Shown here: piece by piece, positions 40,901 to 47,115 of the stretch
How the letters are laid out: each line of letters starts with the position of its first letter
Numbering within the stretch: the first letter of the stretch is position 1
DNA from: Aureimonas fodinaquatilis
GTDB taxonomy: Bacteria; Pseudomonadota; Alphaproteobacteria; Rhizobiales; Rhizobiaceae
Length of the DNA stretch: 64,000 nt
Direction of reading: 5' to 3'
Assembly (NCBI RefSeq): GCF_008369445.1
Contig: NZ_VTWH01000001.1
Span: forward strand, 1,240,001-1,304,000
Position numbers and translations under genes: made by a program
Notes under the pieces: model-generated
Told to the model about the DNA's origin: nothing
The model's input: only the letters and a program-made list of their open reading frames with translations
Database searches by the model: none

Positions 40901-41428
40901 CCCGTCTGCAATGACACCGGCAGACCGGCGCTCATCATTGGCGGGGGCGGGCTGGAAGCTCTGCTGTTCGGCGCGTGCTGCAGCCTGCGCCGACACAGCG
41001 GCAGCAGCAGTTGCAGCCACTTCCGGCCGAAATGCCGGTTCGTTTGCTGCAGGTTCAGCGGCGGCGGACAGCCCAGCCTGCAGATTATCCTCGTCCGGGT
41101 CGGAAGGTGCAAAGGCCAGGTCGTCTGACATGTTGGGTTCGGAAACCCACTCATTGTCTTGAATTGATTTTAGAATGTTGTCTTCATGATCATCCAAGAC
41201 CATATCGGGCTCAGGCTGTTCGACAACGGTTTCTTCCACCTTGAAGGCGCTGGCGGCGGCTTTCAGGTTTCGGTCGAATTCCTCGAAGACGATATCGAAA
41301 TCCTCATCCGGAACTTTCTGAGATGTGCTCGGCTCATCGTCCGCGAACTGCGCATCCCGAAACGCCTCTTCGAGTTCGCGTTCGATCATCGCTTCATCGG
41401 AAAGCTCGACCGTTCTGATCTTCGACAT
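34967..41428 (-). CDS. gpr: Giant coiled-coil growth pole ring protein (GPR/RgsE-like)
   Basis: A 2153-residue protein. Residues 1-130 are acidic and disordered; two membrane helices follow (about 187-209 and 221-243), then about 1600 residues of amphipathic apolipoprotein-like helix with recurring L-x-x-x-L-E-x-R and E-R-x-x-x-I/L patterns, a Pro-rich linker, and a conserved globular end of about 140 residues (SLSTDIAVAMEHEAAVELWD, ... VGEYLVSDTGKVYTMLAHAS). Size, order and composition match the Agrobacterium growth pole ring protein (about 2100 residues) and Sinorhizobium RgsE, which assemble at the growing pole. ATG 41428 (MSKIRTVELSDEAM) is chosen over an upstream codon 13 residues earlier. 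A CtrA-type box lies upstream and a strong terminator downstream. Confidence 0.85.
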   Translation of the reverse strand: MSKIRTVELSDEAMIERELEEAFRDAQFADDEPSTSQKVPDEDFDIVFEEFDRNLKAAASAFKVEETVVEQPEPDMVLDDHEDNILKSIQDNEWVSEPNMSDDLAFAPSDPDEDNLQAGLSAAAEPAANEPAFRPEVAATAAAAVSAQAAARAEQQSFQPAPANDERRSAGVIADGLLSRKASARPLAIGGMAAAAWVGLAGYATLGYFGIENLTGANAGASSALFVAGGVLPALMILGFSAMVRRMQDLRLMSRSLAEVALRIGQSDQGRAAGFRPSEAIDAPMARLMAFEQRIAEEVAGLERSFADNEVRVRGLVGELGTEREAMLSHAEQVRSLLIGSHQRLSNDVEGASEHAAERIETAAHNFTALLDDRTNEISRHYEEQSRSLTRFFQEQSGTTQAALDSTGQELAARIASTADEAGQRLSEATEAVNRLIEERSGELERKAEEITRGATELSDRIHAAINSANEKISGALSNGSENWSVDNTLFLNSLETMLAERAEKINDASARFTELVSSHVETRLSALSGEAGRMASDVDQQFDDKIARSLNLLQTKGEDVLSRFEQRLQRLELFINNQGQDIVGTLGQQVEAIETSASQIGNALDVGVTNLEKVYAERSDQIGTIFATGQSAVADRAAEALANAESVFENRAAVVAEMLDARAKAFDMLVTDRIGDIETTLAFTQENLAATMEERGKAVATAVDTGVEQLSTMLQSVDSRLLEDFDQRSRLLSGQIGERVDLVTASLSERVTDLDTSLALARETMVSTLDEHSGAITGAIDRNVERLAALLEDVDGRLLRGFEGKTELLADKINDRSRQIISLVEENREMLESGLEQRMGLIASLLEERRNSLAHFMEEGTKTLSSSLESHATSLFANLDESSRELSRMIADRIAAGEEALESAGRQIIASLDRQNDAIDIEAIQRLEAALARSENDRNELASRITEHAIRLESGFDDVVEGVSVRLGERVEKLRSVVDESRAHLLSGIDQSAAEFSESITSGRQEFASSIQTSATTALGAMELALRSLVEGLESRTSQIRLVGSDLRTGLFEGIDSRLETIGGLFDGAHSSFLAELEEKAGRLSTELGRSNADIAQALDDRVAELRAAFVEADGRLSSALEDRQTQLETVLSTGSQNITQSFDERTSAINTTLERGLASVEKTLAGRTAQIAEAVRDSILGATGEMVRSAADARAELDQQTAQFVEQVQFASSNMAGMGEDARAKLMQDLSRMTAEIRSATEQLHEATQASREALTGDNQQLVTHLAGASLAMRTEAEAARGKLADMAGEFVGNLDSLSEKFRLQTEGARGQLTGEAQALAETIASASAMLSEAGGVSRQSLTSNARNMAFGVEEAARILTDKIDEIRKELATHSLDLTGDLDNAAGRVRDVTAEVRQALGTGASEMLAGLADTIEKMDERSNELRRQLDSQAERFADVLENVAITIGKDIGSASAALRSEAEEASSAISGRLIEDAREAKDILTRDTHEISATLSGISRAIRLEADRAREQVVEATNAFASELSLRLEANENSLSNRAQAVGDAFAERVQALEEMLAYRNGEISRLLDEEARPLFNRLAEEGNALASTLGESAREAAERLQQENASLVESFSRHARRLMDEVSAKSVQVGENLQQSSENAASLVSDAQENLVLEAGQLIHRINNATGMLGKLVDEAKTELNTVEQGFAETAGKLSDGTQRAVGIMQHSTDQFSENVSRLDQISTGTYERVDAIAERLSEQSSMLTEAAHMLDAVQSNMSHTLEERRSGLETLATGLSERSEEISKTVRSLEEVISRRIEATQTSSSSAVEKMRDSLSVALDEANRRFVQATEEMQSTAANLRQELESTRQELKRGVFELPDEARESTQAMRRAVSDQIRALKELGEIVSQSGRTLDARPAVRPQAAPVAVSVPVREEEQRVSVQEFERRAVGGISADGNLARDMRGPVEPRRVDTAYPARPHGTATATAATAPQPVVPAAPATSSPASAPKGRGWVSDLLRRASAEEEKEADALEAALTAEFAEQPLPARNVPSRSVVDSLNSLSTDIAVAMEHEAAVELWDRYRRGEKNVFTRRLYTTKGQQTFDEVRRKYQREQDFKQAVDRYIADFEALMNDLQRREPDGRRVGEYLVSDTGKVYTMLAHASGRFGV

Positions 41429-41603
41429 TGTGCGCCGCCTTGCATTTCGTTTGCATTCACCCGCCATAATTTCCGTTATGAACGATGGCCGGGCGGGTGA
41501 AGCGTTTCGTTTATGAGACCATAAAAAACAGCAATCCCGTATCTTTATGGTAGAGATGGGGCAAACAGAAGGGAACTGTAAAACCCGGTTCCCGCCGCAA
41601 AGT

Positions 41604-41619
41604 TTAAAATAAGGTTAAC
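41604..41619. promoter_or_regulatory. CtrA-type binding site (TTAA-N7-TTAAC)
   Basis: TTAA, seven bases, TTAAC: an exact match to the alphaproteobacterial CtrA consensus. It is 176 bases before the growth-pole protein start and 260 before the Hpt-like start. The site is the only full match I saw in an intergenic region of the window. Confidence 0.6.
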
Positions 41620-41847
41620 AAGATTTGCCATCAGGAGTTGAGTTTCCTTGTGTGGCAATGGTTTGCGCCGATTGCTCTGTTAACTTTCTTCCGGCGGTTT
41701 GGCTCCGATAAGCCGCTATTTTTCCATTTCATTTACCATGCCCTGCAAAAGATCATGGCAATGGCCCCAAACTGCCGCAAAACCGTCTGGTTCAATGCGC
41801 CATTCTGCAACAAGATCAGTTGATAACTGAGCAGGGCGCCCCGGTAG

Positions 41848-41873
41848 GCTTCCTGCCAAATTTGCCAGGAAGC
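41848..41873 (+). promoter_or_regulatory. Hairpin covering the Shine-Dalgarno of the Hpt-like gene
   Basis: GCTTCCTG (41848-41855) pairs perfectly with CAGGAAGC (41866-41873), loop of ten bases. The right arm contains AGGAAG, the Shine-Dalgarno placed six bases before the ATG at 41879, so the folded RNA would hide the ribosome site. Confidence 0.5.
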
Positions 41874-41878
41874 GAATC

Positions 41879-42250
41879 ATGACACTGAGTGCAGCAATTT
41901 CCGCTCCGTTCCAGCCTGTCGACACGGTTCCGACCGCTATGCGCGGGCCGATAGATTTTGCATTTCTGGCTGGAAAGTCTGGCGGAGACAGACAGGTAGA
42001 GCGCAACGTTCTGGCGTTGCTTCGGTCTCAGATCGGGCTCGTGTTGCAGCGTGCGCCACATGCCAGTGAACAGGAGTTGCGCCTGATGGCAACTGCCATG
42101 CGCGGTGCAGGGCGCCATGTTGGTGCTTTTGCCATTGCCGATGCTGCGTCAGATGTCGAAAAAGCGGCACCTGCCGTGCTGCGATTGAAAATGCAGGCTT
42201 TTACTGATGCGTTGAACGAGGCCGCAACGTTTCTGCGCACATTGGACTAA
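41879..42250 (+). CDS. Hpt-like protein lacking the phospho-histidine
   Basis: A 123-residue protein that aligns with rhizobial histidine phosphotransfer proteins: the N-terminal PIDFAFLAGKSGGDRQVERN corresponds to their PIDLVHLA ... ALEREVL block, and ATAMRGAGRHVGAFAIADAA corresponds to the usual AHxLKGSARxxGAFxVADxA motif. In that alignment the phospho-accepting His is Thr, Lys is Arg and Ser is Ala. It should therefore fold as a four-helix Hpt domain but not carry phosphate. It may bind a receiver or kinase as a competitor, or have another structural role. AGGAAG lies six bases upstream of the ATG inside a hairpin. Divergent from the growth-pole gene. Confidence 0.72.
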   Translation: MTLSAAISAPFQPVDTVPTAMRGPIDFAFLAGKSGGDRQVERNVLALLRSQIGLVLQRAPHASEQELRLMATAMRGAGRHVGAFAIADAASDVEKAAPAVLRLKMQAFTDALNEAATFLRTLD

Positions 42251-42350
42251 GCTTTCGGGCATACGAGTTACACTCTGTTGATGCTGGCTGCCTGGCCTTT
42301 AAGGTTTGAAACCCGTTGACAGATTAAGTTTCGACCGCCAAATCCCGGTT

Positions 42351-42671
42351 ATGACCGAGATTGTTTTTGTTTCCCCTGATGGTACCCGCTACACGGTTGA
42401 TGCTGCAAATGGCGCCAGCGCCATGGAAGCAGCCGTTCGCAACGATGTTCCCGGCATCGACGCGGATTGCGGAGGCGCCTGCGCCTGTGCAACCTGCCAT
42501 GTCTATGTTGACGATGCCTTTGCAGGCGCATTGCCGGAACCGGAAGCGATGGAAGAGGATATGCTGGACTTCGCTTTCGACGTGCGGCCGAATTCTCGAT
42601 TGTCCTGCCAAATTCGTGTTAACGACGCTATTTCCGGCCTGGTGCTGCATGTGCCGGAGCGGCAGGGATAG
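42351..42671 (+). CDS. 2Fe-2S ferredoxin, adrenodoxin type
   Basis: A 106-residue ferredoxin of the vertebrate-type/putidaredoxin class that passes single electrons to iron-sulfur assembly or monooxygenases. Ligand spacing is C-x5-C-x2-C in DADCGGACACATCHVYV, with the fourth cysteine in RLSCQIRV; acidic partner-binding segment PEPEAMEEDMLDFA lies between, as in the family. ATG 42351 (MTEIVFVSPDG) is the natural start although its Shine-Dalgarno is weak. It follows the Hpt-like gene by 100 bases and is probably not functionally linked to it. Cytoplasmic. Confidence 0.93.
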   Translation: MTEIVFVSPDGTRYTVDAANGASAMEAAVRNDVPGIDADCGGACACATCHVYVDDAFAGALPEPEAMEEDMLDFAFDVRPNSRLSCQIRVNDAISGLVLHVPERQG

Positions 42672-42775
42672 CGCTTGAAATCATAACCTTACGATCTTTG
42701 TTTGATACCTCGTCTCAAGTCATTTCTGTCGACTGAGGTCGGTGTTTGTGCTCGCTGCATAATCACAGAAATTCA

Positions 42776-42930
42776 ACGCCACTGATCAAAAGCTATCATG
42801 AAAGCTGATCAAACCTATCAAAAGAAACTAGGTATTTGAGTTGTACCAAGGCGGCTAGGGTTAAAAAAACCCAGACGGGCCGTGTTGAGTATGAATATCG
42901 TCGGCCCTCCTAATTATAAATAGGGAGGAT
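42776..42930 (+). promoter_or_regulatory. Leader and possible operator of the bicupin-transporter operon
   Basis: The 268 bases before the bicupin gene contain a direct repeat CTGATCAAA (42782-42790 and 42805-42813, 23 apart, about two helical turns) and two overlapping hairpins: GGGCCG (42877-42882) with CGGCCC (42902-42907), and CCTCC (42906-42910) with GGAGG (42924-42928), the latter covering the Shine-Dalgarno. Protein or RNA control is inferred only. Confidence 0.35.
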
Positions 42931-42939
42931 AGCAAACCA

Positions 42940-43779
42940 ATGCCATTTCACCGTTTTGAAGATCTCGAAGCCGTCGCATTAACACCCCATCTTTCTTCTG
43001 CCGTGGCTCCGGTCATTGAAGGTAATTATCTTTATTACTGCCTCAATCAGAAAAAAGCCGGTACCGGCTCAGAACTACATTATCATCCAAATGAGCTTTT
43101 GATTTTTACTCTAGAAGGCACAGTTAACGCGGTCATTGGCAAGGACCGGCAGATTGTAAAGCCGGGCACCTTCATTCTCATCCCGTCCAACGTTCGCCAT
43201 TCGCTGAAAGCGACCGAAGATGGCCCCTGCGCATATCTGTACATCAAGGATCAAACCTGGTCCGTGGTCGGTATTGCTGCGGATGAGGCTCTGCCAGACA
43301 AGCCAATGACACTTGAGGAAGTGAACCGGAAATTCTCTGACGGCGAAATTTCTGATCGTAAAGGTGCGGCCAGCACGGCCAGCGGTGAACCACCATCTGA
43401 AATCATCATCGAGGGTGTGCCCAACTGCTATTACCCAATTCTCACCTCGCTGGATGAACCGTTGCGAGCTGGCAAACGGGTGGACTGGATTGAAGGTGAA
43501 CTGTGCGCTTTCGGTTTCTTCGAACTGCCCGCAGGTTACGAATATGCGCAGGATATGTCGGCCCATGAGCGGTTCATCTATGTGCTGCAGGGCAAAGTCG
43601 ACGCGGATGTTGCTGGCGAACGCAAAAGCGCGAGCAAGGGTGACATCATTCAGGTGCCTTTGAACGCCTCTTTCAGCCTTAACATTCCGGCAGATGAACC
43701 GACGCGGCTTGTGGAAATTCGTTCAACCGCATTTCTGCAGGATACAATGGAAGAGCGGCGCAGAGAATTCGTCGCTTAA
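42940..43779 (+). CDS. Bicupin protein linked to a TTT transporter
   Basis: A 279-residue protein with two cupin domains. The N-terminal one (about 25-110) keeps the metal-ligand pattern ELHYHPNELLIFTLEG with two His and a Glu, plus VRHSLKAT as the fourth ligand; the C-terminal one (about 185-265) is degenerate (MSAHERFIYVLQGKVDA) with a single His and Glu. The layout fits ureidoglycine-aminohydrolase-like or sugar-acid isomerase-like bicupins, but the substrate is unknown. Shine-Dalgarno GGGAGGA ten bases upstream. It is followed by the three genes of a TTT transporter, so it probably acts on the imported compound. Confidence 0.82.
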   Translation: MPFHRFEDLEAVALTPHLSSAVAPVIEGNYLYYCLNQKKAGTGSELHYHPNELLIFTLEGTVNAVIGKDRQIVKPGTFILIPSNVRHSLKATEDGPCAYLYIKDQTWSVVGIAADEALPDKPMTLEEVNRKFSDGEISDRKGAASTASGEPPSEIIIEGVPNCYYPILTSLDEPLRAGKRVDWIEGELCAFGFFELPAGYEYAQDMSAHERFIYVLQGKVDADVAGERKSASKGDIIQVPLNASFSLNIPADEPTRLVEIRSTAFLQDTMEERRREFVA

Positions 43780-43880
43780 TTAAATTTAAATATATCAGAA
43801 ATTTATGACGTTTTTGTAATGTAATAAGTCAATAAGCTGCTTCAATCGGGAGTTGGGGCGCGATGTAATGGGAGGATTGC

Positions 43881-44867
43881 ATGATTGTGTATCGGAAATA
43901 TCTGACTGGTCTCTGTGCATCGGTTGCCATGGCCGTGGGCCTGACTTCCATGGCCACTGCCTCTGAAAACTGGCCAGAGCGGCGCGCAGAGTTCATCTGT
44001 GCAACGTCACCAGGCTCCGGTGCGGCACAATGGTGCCAGTTGATGGGTCGTCTGGTCGGTGACGAACTGGGGCAGCCGGTCGAAGTTGTTTTCCGTGCTG
44101 GCGGCAATGGCAACGAGGCCGCTGAATATGTGGCCAACCGCCCGGCCGATGGCTACACCTGGTTGCAGCGCAATTCCAGCTTTGCCGGTTATATGGGACT
44201 GCCGACATTTCGGCCGGATCCAAACCAGTTTCTCAATATCGTTGATGTCGAAAAGTTTCTCTATGTGGTCGCGGTTTCCACCAACAGCCCATATGAAACC
44301 TTTGAAGACGTTATTGAGGACATGAAGGCTCGTCCCGGCGTTGTAACCGCTGCTGGCGGCGCCATTGGTTCCGCCCACCACATTCACCTGCTCAAACTGT
44401 TCGAAGCATTTGATGTCGAATGGAGCTTTGTGCCTTATCAGGGCTCTGGAGAGCCACTGCGCGATACCTTGGGTGGCCATCTGGACGTCGCAATGGGCCC
44501 GCCCGGAATCTGGCAGCCGCATGTTGAAAACGGTGCAGCCAGAATGCTTCTTCTGCTGAATGAGGAACAGGTGGAACTGCCGGGCATCGGAGAGTTGCGT
44601 GTTCCTGCTGACCTGAATGAGGACTATGAATTCAGCCACCAGATTCAGGGCGTGTTCGTCAAAGAGGGCACCCCGGACGACATTCAGTCCAAAATTCAGG
44701 ACGCTTTCGAGCGGGCGCTCGAGTCCGATGGCTACAAGGAATATCTGGCCAACAATACCCACGTTGTACCGGCATTCAGCCGAGACACCGAGGCTAATAC
44801 GGCAAGGTTCCACCAGCTTCGTGAGGAAATTGCGCGCTACCTGAAAGAGTCGGGCCTTACACAATAG
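43881..44867 (+). CDS. TctC-type periplasmic solute-binding protein
   Basis: A 328-residue binding protein of the Bug/TctC family. A signal peptide (LTGLCASVAMAVGLTSMATA, cleavage likely after ATA-SEN) is followed by a two-lobed binding domain with GSGAAQWCQLMG, VVFRAGGNGNEAAEYVANRP (the loops that bind carboxylates) and VTAAGGAIGSAHHIHLLKLF. GGGAGGA precedes the ATG at five bases. It is the first transporter gene of the cupin-TTT operon and delivers the ligand to the TctA/TctB pair. The ligand, probably a small carboxylate, cannot be read from the sequence. Confidence 0.9.
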   Translation: MIVYRKYLTGLCASVAMAVGLTSMATASENWPERRAEFICATSPGSGAAQWCQLMGRLVGDELGQPVEVVFRAGGNGNEAAEYVANRPADGYTWLQRNSSFAGYMGLPTFRPDPNQFLNIVDVEKFLYVVAVSTNSPYETFEDVIEDMKARPGVVTAAGGAIGSAHHIHLLKLFEAFDVEWSFVPYQGSGEPLRDTLGGHLDVAMGPPGIWQPHVENGAARMLLLLNEEQVELPGIGELRVPADLNEDYEFSHQIQGVFVKEGTPDDIQSKIQDAFERALESDGYKEYLANNTHVVPAFSRDTEANTARFHQLREEIARYLKESGLTQ

Positions 44868-44972
44868 GTGCCCTGATGGCAGCGGCACCAGCCGCTGCCA
44901 CCCCAAACTTTCGCATCTCGATCAACGAGCGGTGGTGCCATTCGGCATTGCGTGAAAACTGGCCGGTTAAAC

Positions 44973-45458
44973 ATGACAAAGAACACCGTAGACCTGGCGA
45001 CCAGTGTCGTCTTGCTGGGGCTTTGCGCCTTTGGCTTTTACCTGACGCTTTCCTTTGCGCCGCCTGTGCTGCGCGGATATCCGGGCGCGGCATTCTTTCC
45101 GCAGCTTATTCTGGTGCTGCTGAGCGTACTTTCGGTCTGTCTGCTGGTTCGCTCGCTCCGTCGTGCTTCGGCAGACAAGCAGGCTGGCAGGGTTATTCCG
45201 GCAAATTCGCCGCTGGGTGAAAACGGCGCGCTGTTTCTGATCGCCGTTGTTACGGCCATCGGCATGGTGGTGCTGATGCCAATCGTCGGGTTCGAAATTG
45301 CCGCCTTCACCTATCTTGCCGGCTATCTTTACTTCCGCTTTCGCAAGCCACTGCCAACCTTGATCGGAGCCGCCTCCGGAATGTTGGTGCTGTATGTCCT
45401 GTTTGTTCTGGCGCTGCGTGTGCAACTGCCTCTGAAATTCCTGCCTTACTACCTCTAG
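44973..45458 (+). CDS. TctB-type small membrane subunit
   Basis: A 161-residue protein with four hydrophobic segments (SVVLLGLCAFGFYLTLSFA, FFPQLILVLLSVLSVCLL, ALFLIAVVTAIGMVVLM, GMLVLYVLFVLALRV) and the YPGAAFFPQ motif of the TctB (DUF1468) family, which scaffolds the TctA permease. ATG 44973 (MTKNTVDLATS) starts just before the first helix; a GTG at 44952 is possible. It lies between the binding protein and the large permease, the normal order CBA of these operons. Confidence 0.88.
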   Translation: MTKNTVDLATSVVLLGLCAFGFYLTLSFAPPVLRGYPGAAFFPQLILVLLSVLSVCLLVRSLRRASADKQAGRVIPANSPLGENGALFLIAVVTAIGMVVLMPIVGFEIAAFTYLAGYLYFRFRKPLPTLIGAASGMLVLYVLFVLALRVQLPLKFLPYYL

Positions 45459-45571
45459 GCATTTCAGCCATTTGCAAAACTGCAAAAGGCTTTTCGTGTT
45501 TCTCCGCAATACCGCAGGCATACCTGGCGCAGCCTTGCCCGGATTGTCTCTGACGCAGAAGGTCGATCTGG

Positions 45572-47068
45572 ATGGATAATTTTTCTGAACTCGCTATTCC
45601 AGCGCTTCTCATGATTTTCGACCCGGTGACATTTGGCCTTGTGCTGGGCGGAGTTATCCTCGGTATTTTCCTTGGTATCCTGCCGGGCATCGGCGGCTCG
45701 CAAGCGCTGGCGCTGATGTTTCCGTTTACATTTCTGATGCCGCTGGAAGGTGCGGTGCTGTTCCTGCTGGCGATTTACTCCGCCGCGGAATATGGCGGCT
45801 CCATTCCTTCCATTCTGATCCGCACTCCCGGCACCGCTGCCAATGCCATCACCGTGCTGGACGGCTATCCGATGGCCAAGCAGGGGCGCGCCTACCGCGC
45901 GTTGATGATCTCGCTGGTTTCGGGCGTCTTCGGCGGCATTGTATCCAGCGTCATATTTGTTTTCGCGGCTTCCGGGCTGGCTTGGGTGGGGCTGCGGTTT
46001 GGGCCGGCGGAAATGTTTGCAATCGGGCTGTTCGGGCTCTCGGTTGTTGGCAGCTTTACCGGAGCGGACCCGATCAAAGGCTTTATCGCAGCCACCATCG
46101 GCTTGCTGCTGGCCACAGTTGGCGAATCCGGCTTTGGCGGCATTCGCTTCGATTTCGGCCTGCCATTCCTGGCTGAAGGCATTCCGGAAGTGGTGATGAT
46201 CATTGCTTTGCTGGCGGCGCCGGAAGCCTTCCGCATGCTGGAGCAAATTCGCGTCATGGGGCCGGGCAAGGATGGTACGGAAGTCATCAAACTGCGGGAG
46301 GATGACGGCCTGCCATTCCGCGACTGGATCAAGCTTTCACCATCCTTCATGCGCGGAAGCCTGATCGGAACTGCAACCGGCGTTCTGCCCGGTCCGGGGC
46401 CGACCATTTCTTCGGTTGTTGCCTATAATGAGGAAAAGCGCTGGTGCAAGGACGGCGACAAGTTCGGCACCGGTATTGATGAGGGCATTGCTGCGCCGGA
46501 AGCCGCAAACAATGCATGCGTGGCCGGCGCTCTGGTGCCCGCTCTGGCGCTGGGTATTCCCGGTTCAGGCGCCATTGCCGTGTTGATGGGCGTTCTGATC
46601 AGCAAGGGCATTGTGCCGGGGCCAACCCTGTTCACCAGTGGTGGGCCGTTGGTCCTGTCGATCTTTTTCGGCCTGATCCTGTGCAATATCCTGCTTCTGG
46701 TCATCGGAATATTCGGCATGCGCGCCTTTGTGCCAATCGCCAAGGTTCCTGCCGGAACTCTGGGGCCTTACATCATCATGCTTCTGGCCGTGGGCGCATA
46801 TGCCTATGACAACAATATCGGCCACTCGATCATGGTGCTGGGCTTTGGTGCGCTGGCATTTGTCATGGAAAAGCTTGGCTTCTCACCCATCCCGATGATC
46901 CTTGGCTTTGTCATGGGCGGTATCATCGAGGTGAACCTGAACCGCGCAATGATTTTCGCCGGTGGTGATTTCTTCACCGTGGCAACGCGTCCAATCACTC
47001 TGTGCATATTGCTGGTTGCTTTGCTCAGTGCGGTCTTTGCGTTCAAGCGCGGACGTTCCTATGAATGA
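45572..47068 (+). CDS. TctA-type large permease of a TTT system
   Basis: The 498-residue transport subunit of a tripartite tricarboxylate transporter, sodium or proton driven. It has about 12 membrane segments and the glycine-rich signature ILPGIGGSQALALMFPFTF in the first third; a matching loop GVLPGPGPTISSVVAY and EAANNACVAGALVPALALGIPGSGA lies in the second half, giving the inverted repeat of the family. It is the last gene of the cupin-TctCBA operon, and a hairpin shared with the convergent DUF922 gene follows at once. Confidence 0.94.
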   Translation: MDNFSELAIPALLMIFDPVTFGLVLGGVILGIFLGILPGIGGSQALALMFPFTFLMPLEGAVLFLLAIYSAAEYGGSIPSILIRTPGTAANAITVLDGYPMAKQGRAYRALMISLVSGVFGGIVSSVIFVFAASGLAWVGLRFGPAEMFAIGLFGLSVVGSFTGADPIKGFIAATIGLLLATVGESGFGGIRFDFGLPFLAEGIPEVVMIIALLAAPEAFRMLEQIRVMGPGKDGTEVIKLREDDGLPFRDWIKLSPSFMRGSLIGTATGVLPGPGPTISSVVAYNEEKRWCKDGDKFGTGIDEGIAAPEAANNACVAGALVPALALGIPGSGAIAVLMGVLISKGIVPGPTLFTSGGPLVLSIFFGLILCNILLLVIGIFGMRAFVPIAKVPAGTLGPYIIMLLAVGAYAYDNNIGHSIMVLGFGALAFVMEKLGFSPIPMILGFVMGGIIEVNLNRAMIFAGGDFFTVATRPITLCILLVALLSAVFAFKRGRSYE

Positions 47069-47074
47069 AGCCTG

Positions 47075-47112
47075 GAGCGTTTCGGCTGACCGGATGGTCA
47101 TCTGAAACGCTC
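47075..47112. terminator. Shared hairpin between convergent genes, GAAACGC palindrome family
   Basis: GAGCGTTTC (47075-47083) pairs with GAAACGCTC (47104-47112); the inner TGACC / GGTCA extends the stem. It fills the 47 bases between the TctA stop and the DUF922 stop and can end transcripts from both sides. Confidence 0.7.
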
Positions 47113-47115
47113 TTG

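Larger units (their letters stand above)
41429..41878. promoter_or_regulatory. Divergent control region between the growth-pole gene and the Hpt-like gene
   Basis: This 450-base stretch holds no gene I can support. It contains a perfect CtrA-type site (41604-41619), AT-rich segments suited to promoters, and at its right end a hairpin that covers the Shine-Dalgarno of the Hpt-like gene. A 61-codon frame at 41638 is discussed and rejected. Confidence 0.6.

Noticed and set aside
41638-41823. 61-codon frame starting at TTG with CAGGAG upstream, in the gpr/Hpt-like control region
   Set aside because: TTG start, a ribosome site only four bases away, no recognisable pattern, and overlap with the regulatory region; not supported as a gene.
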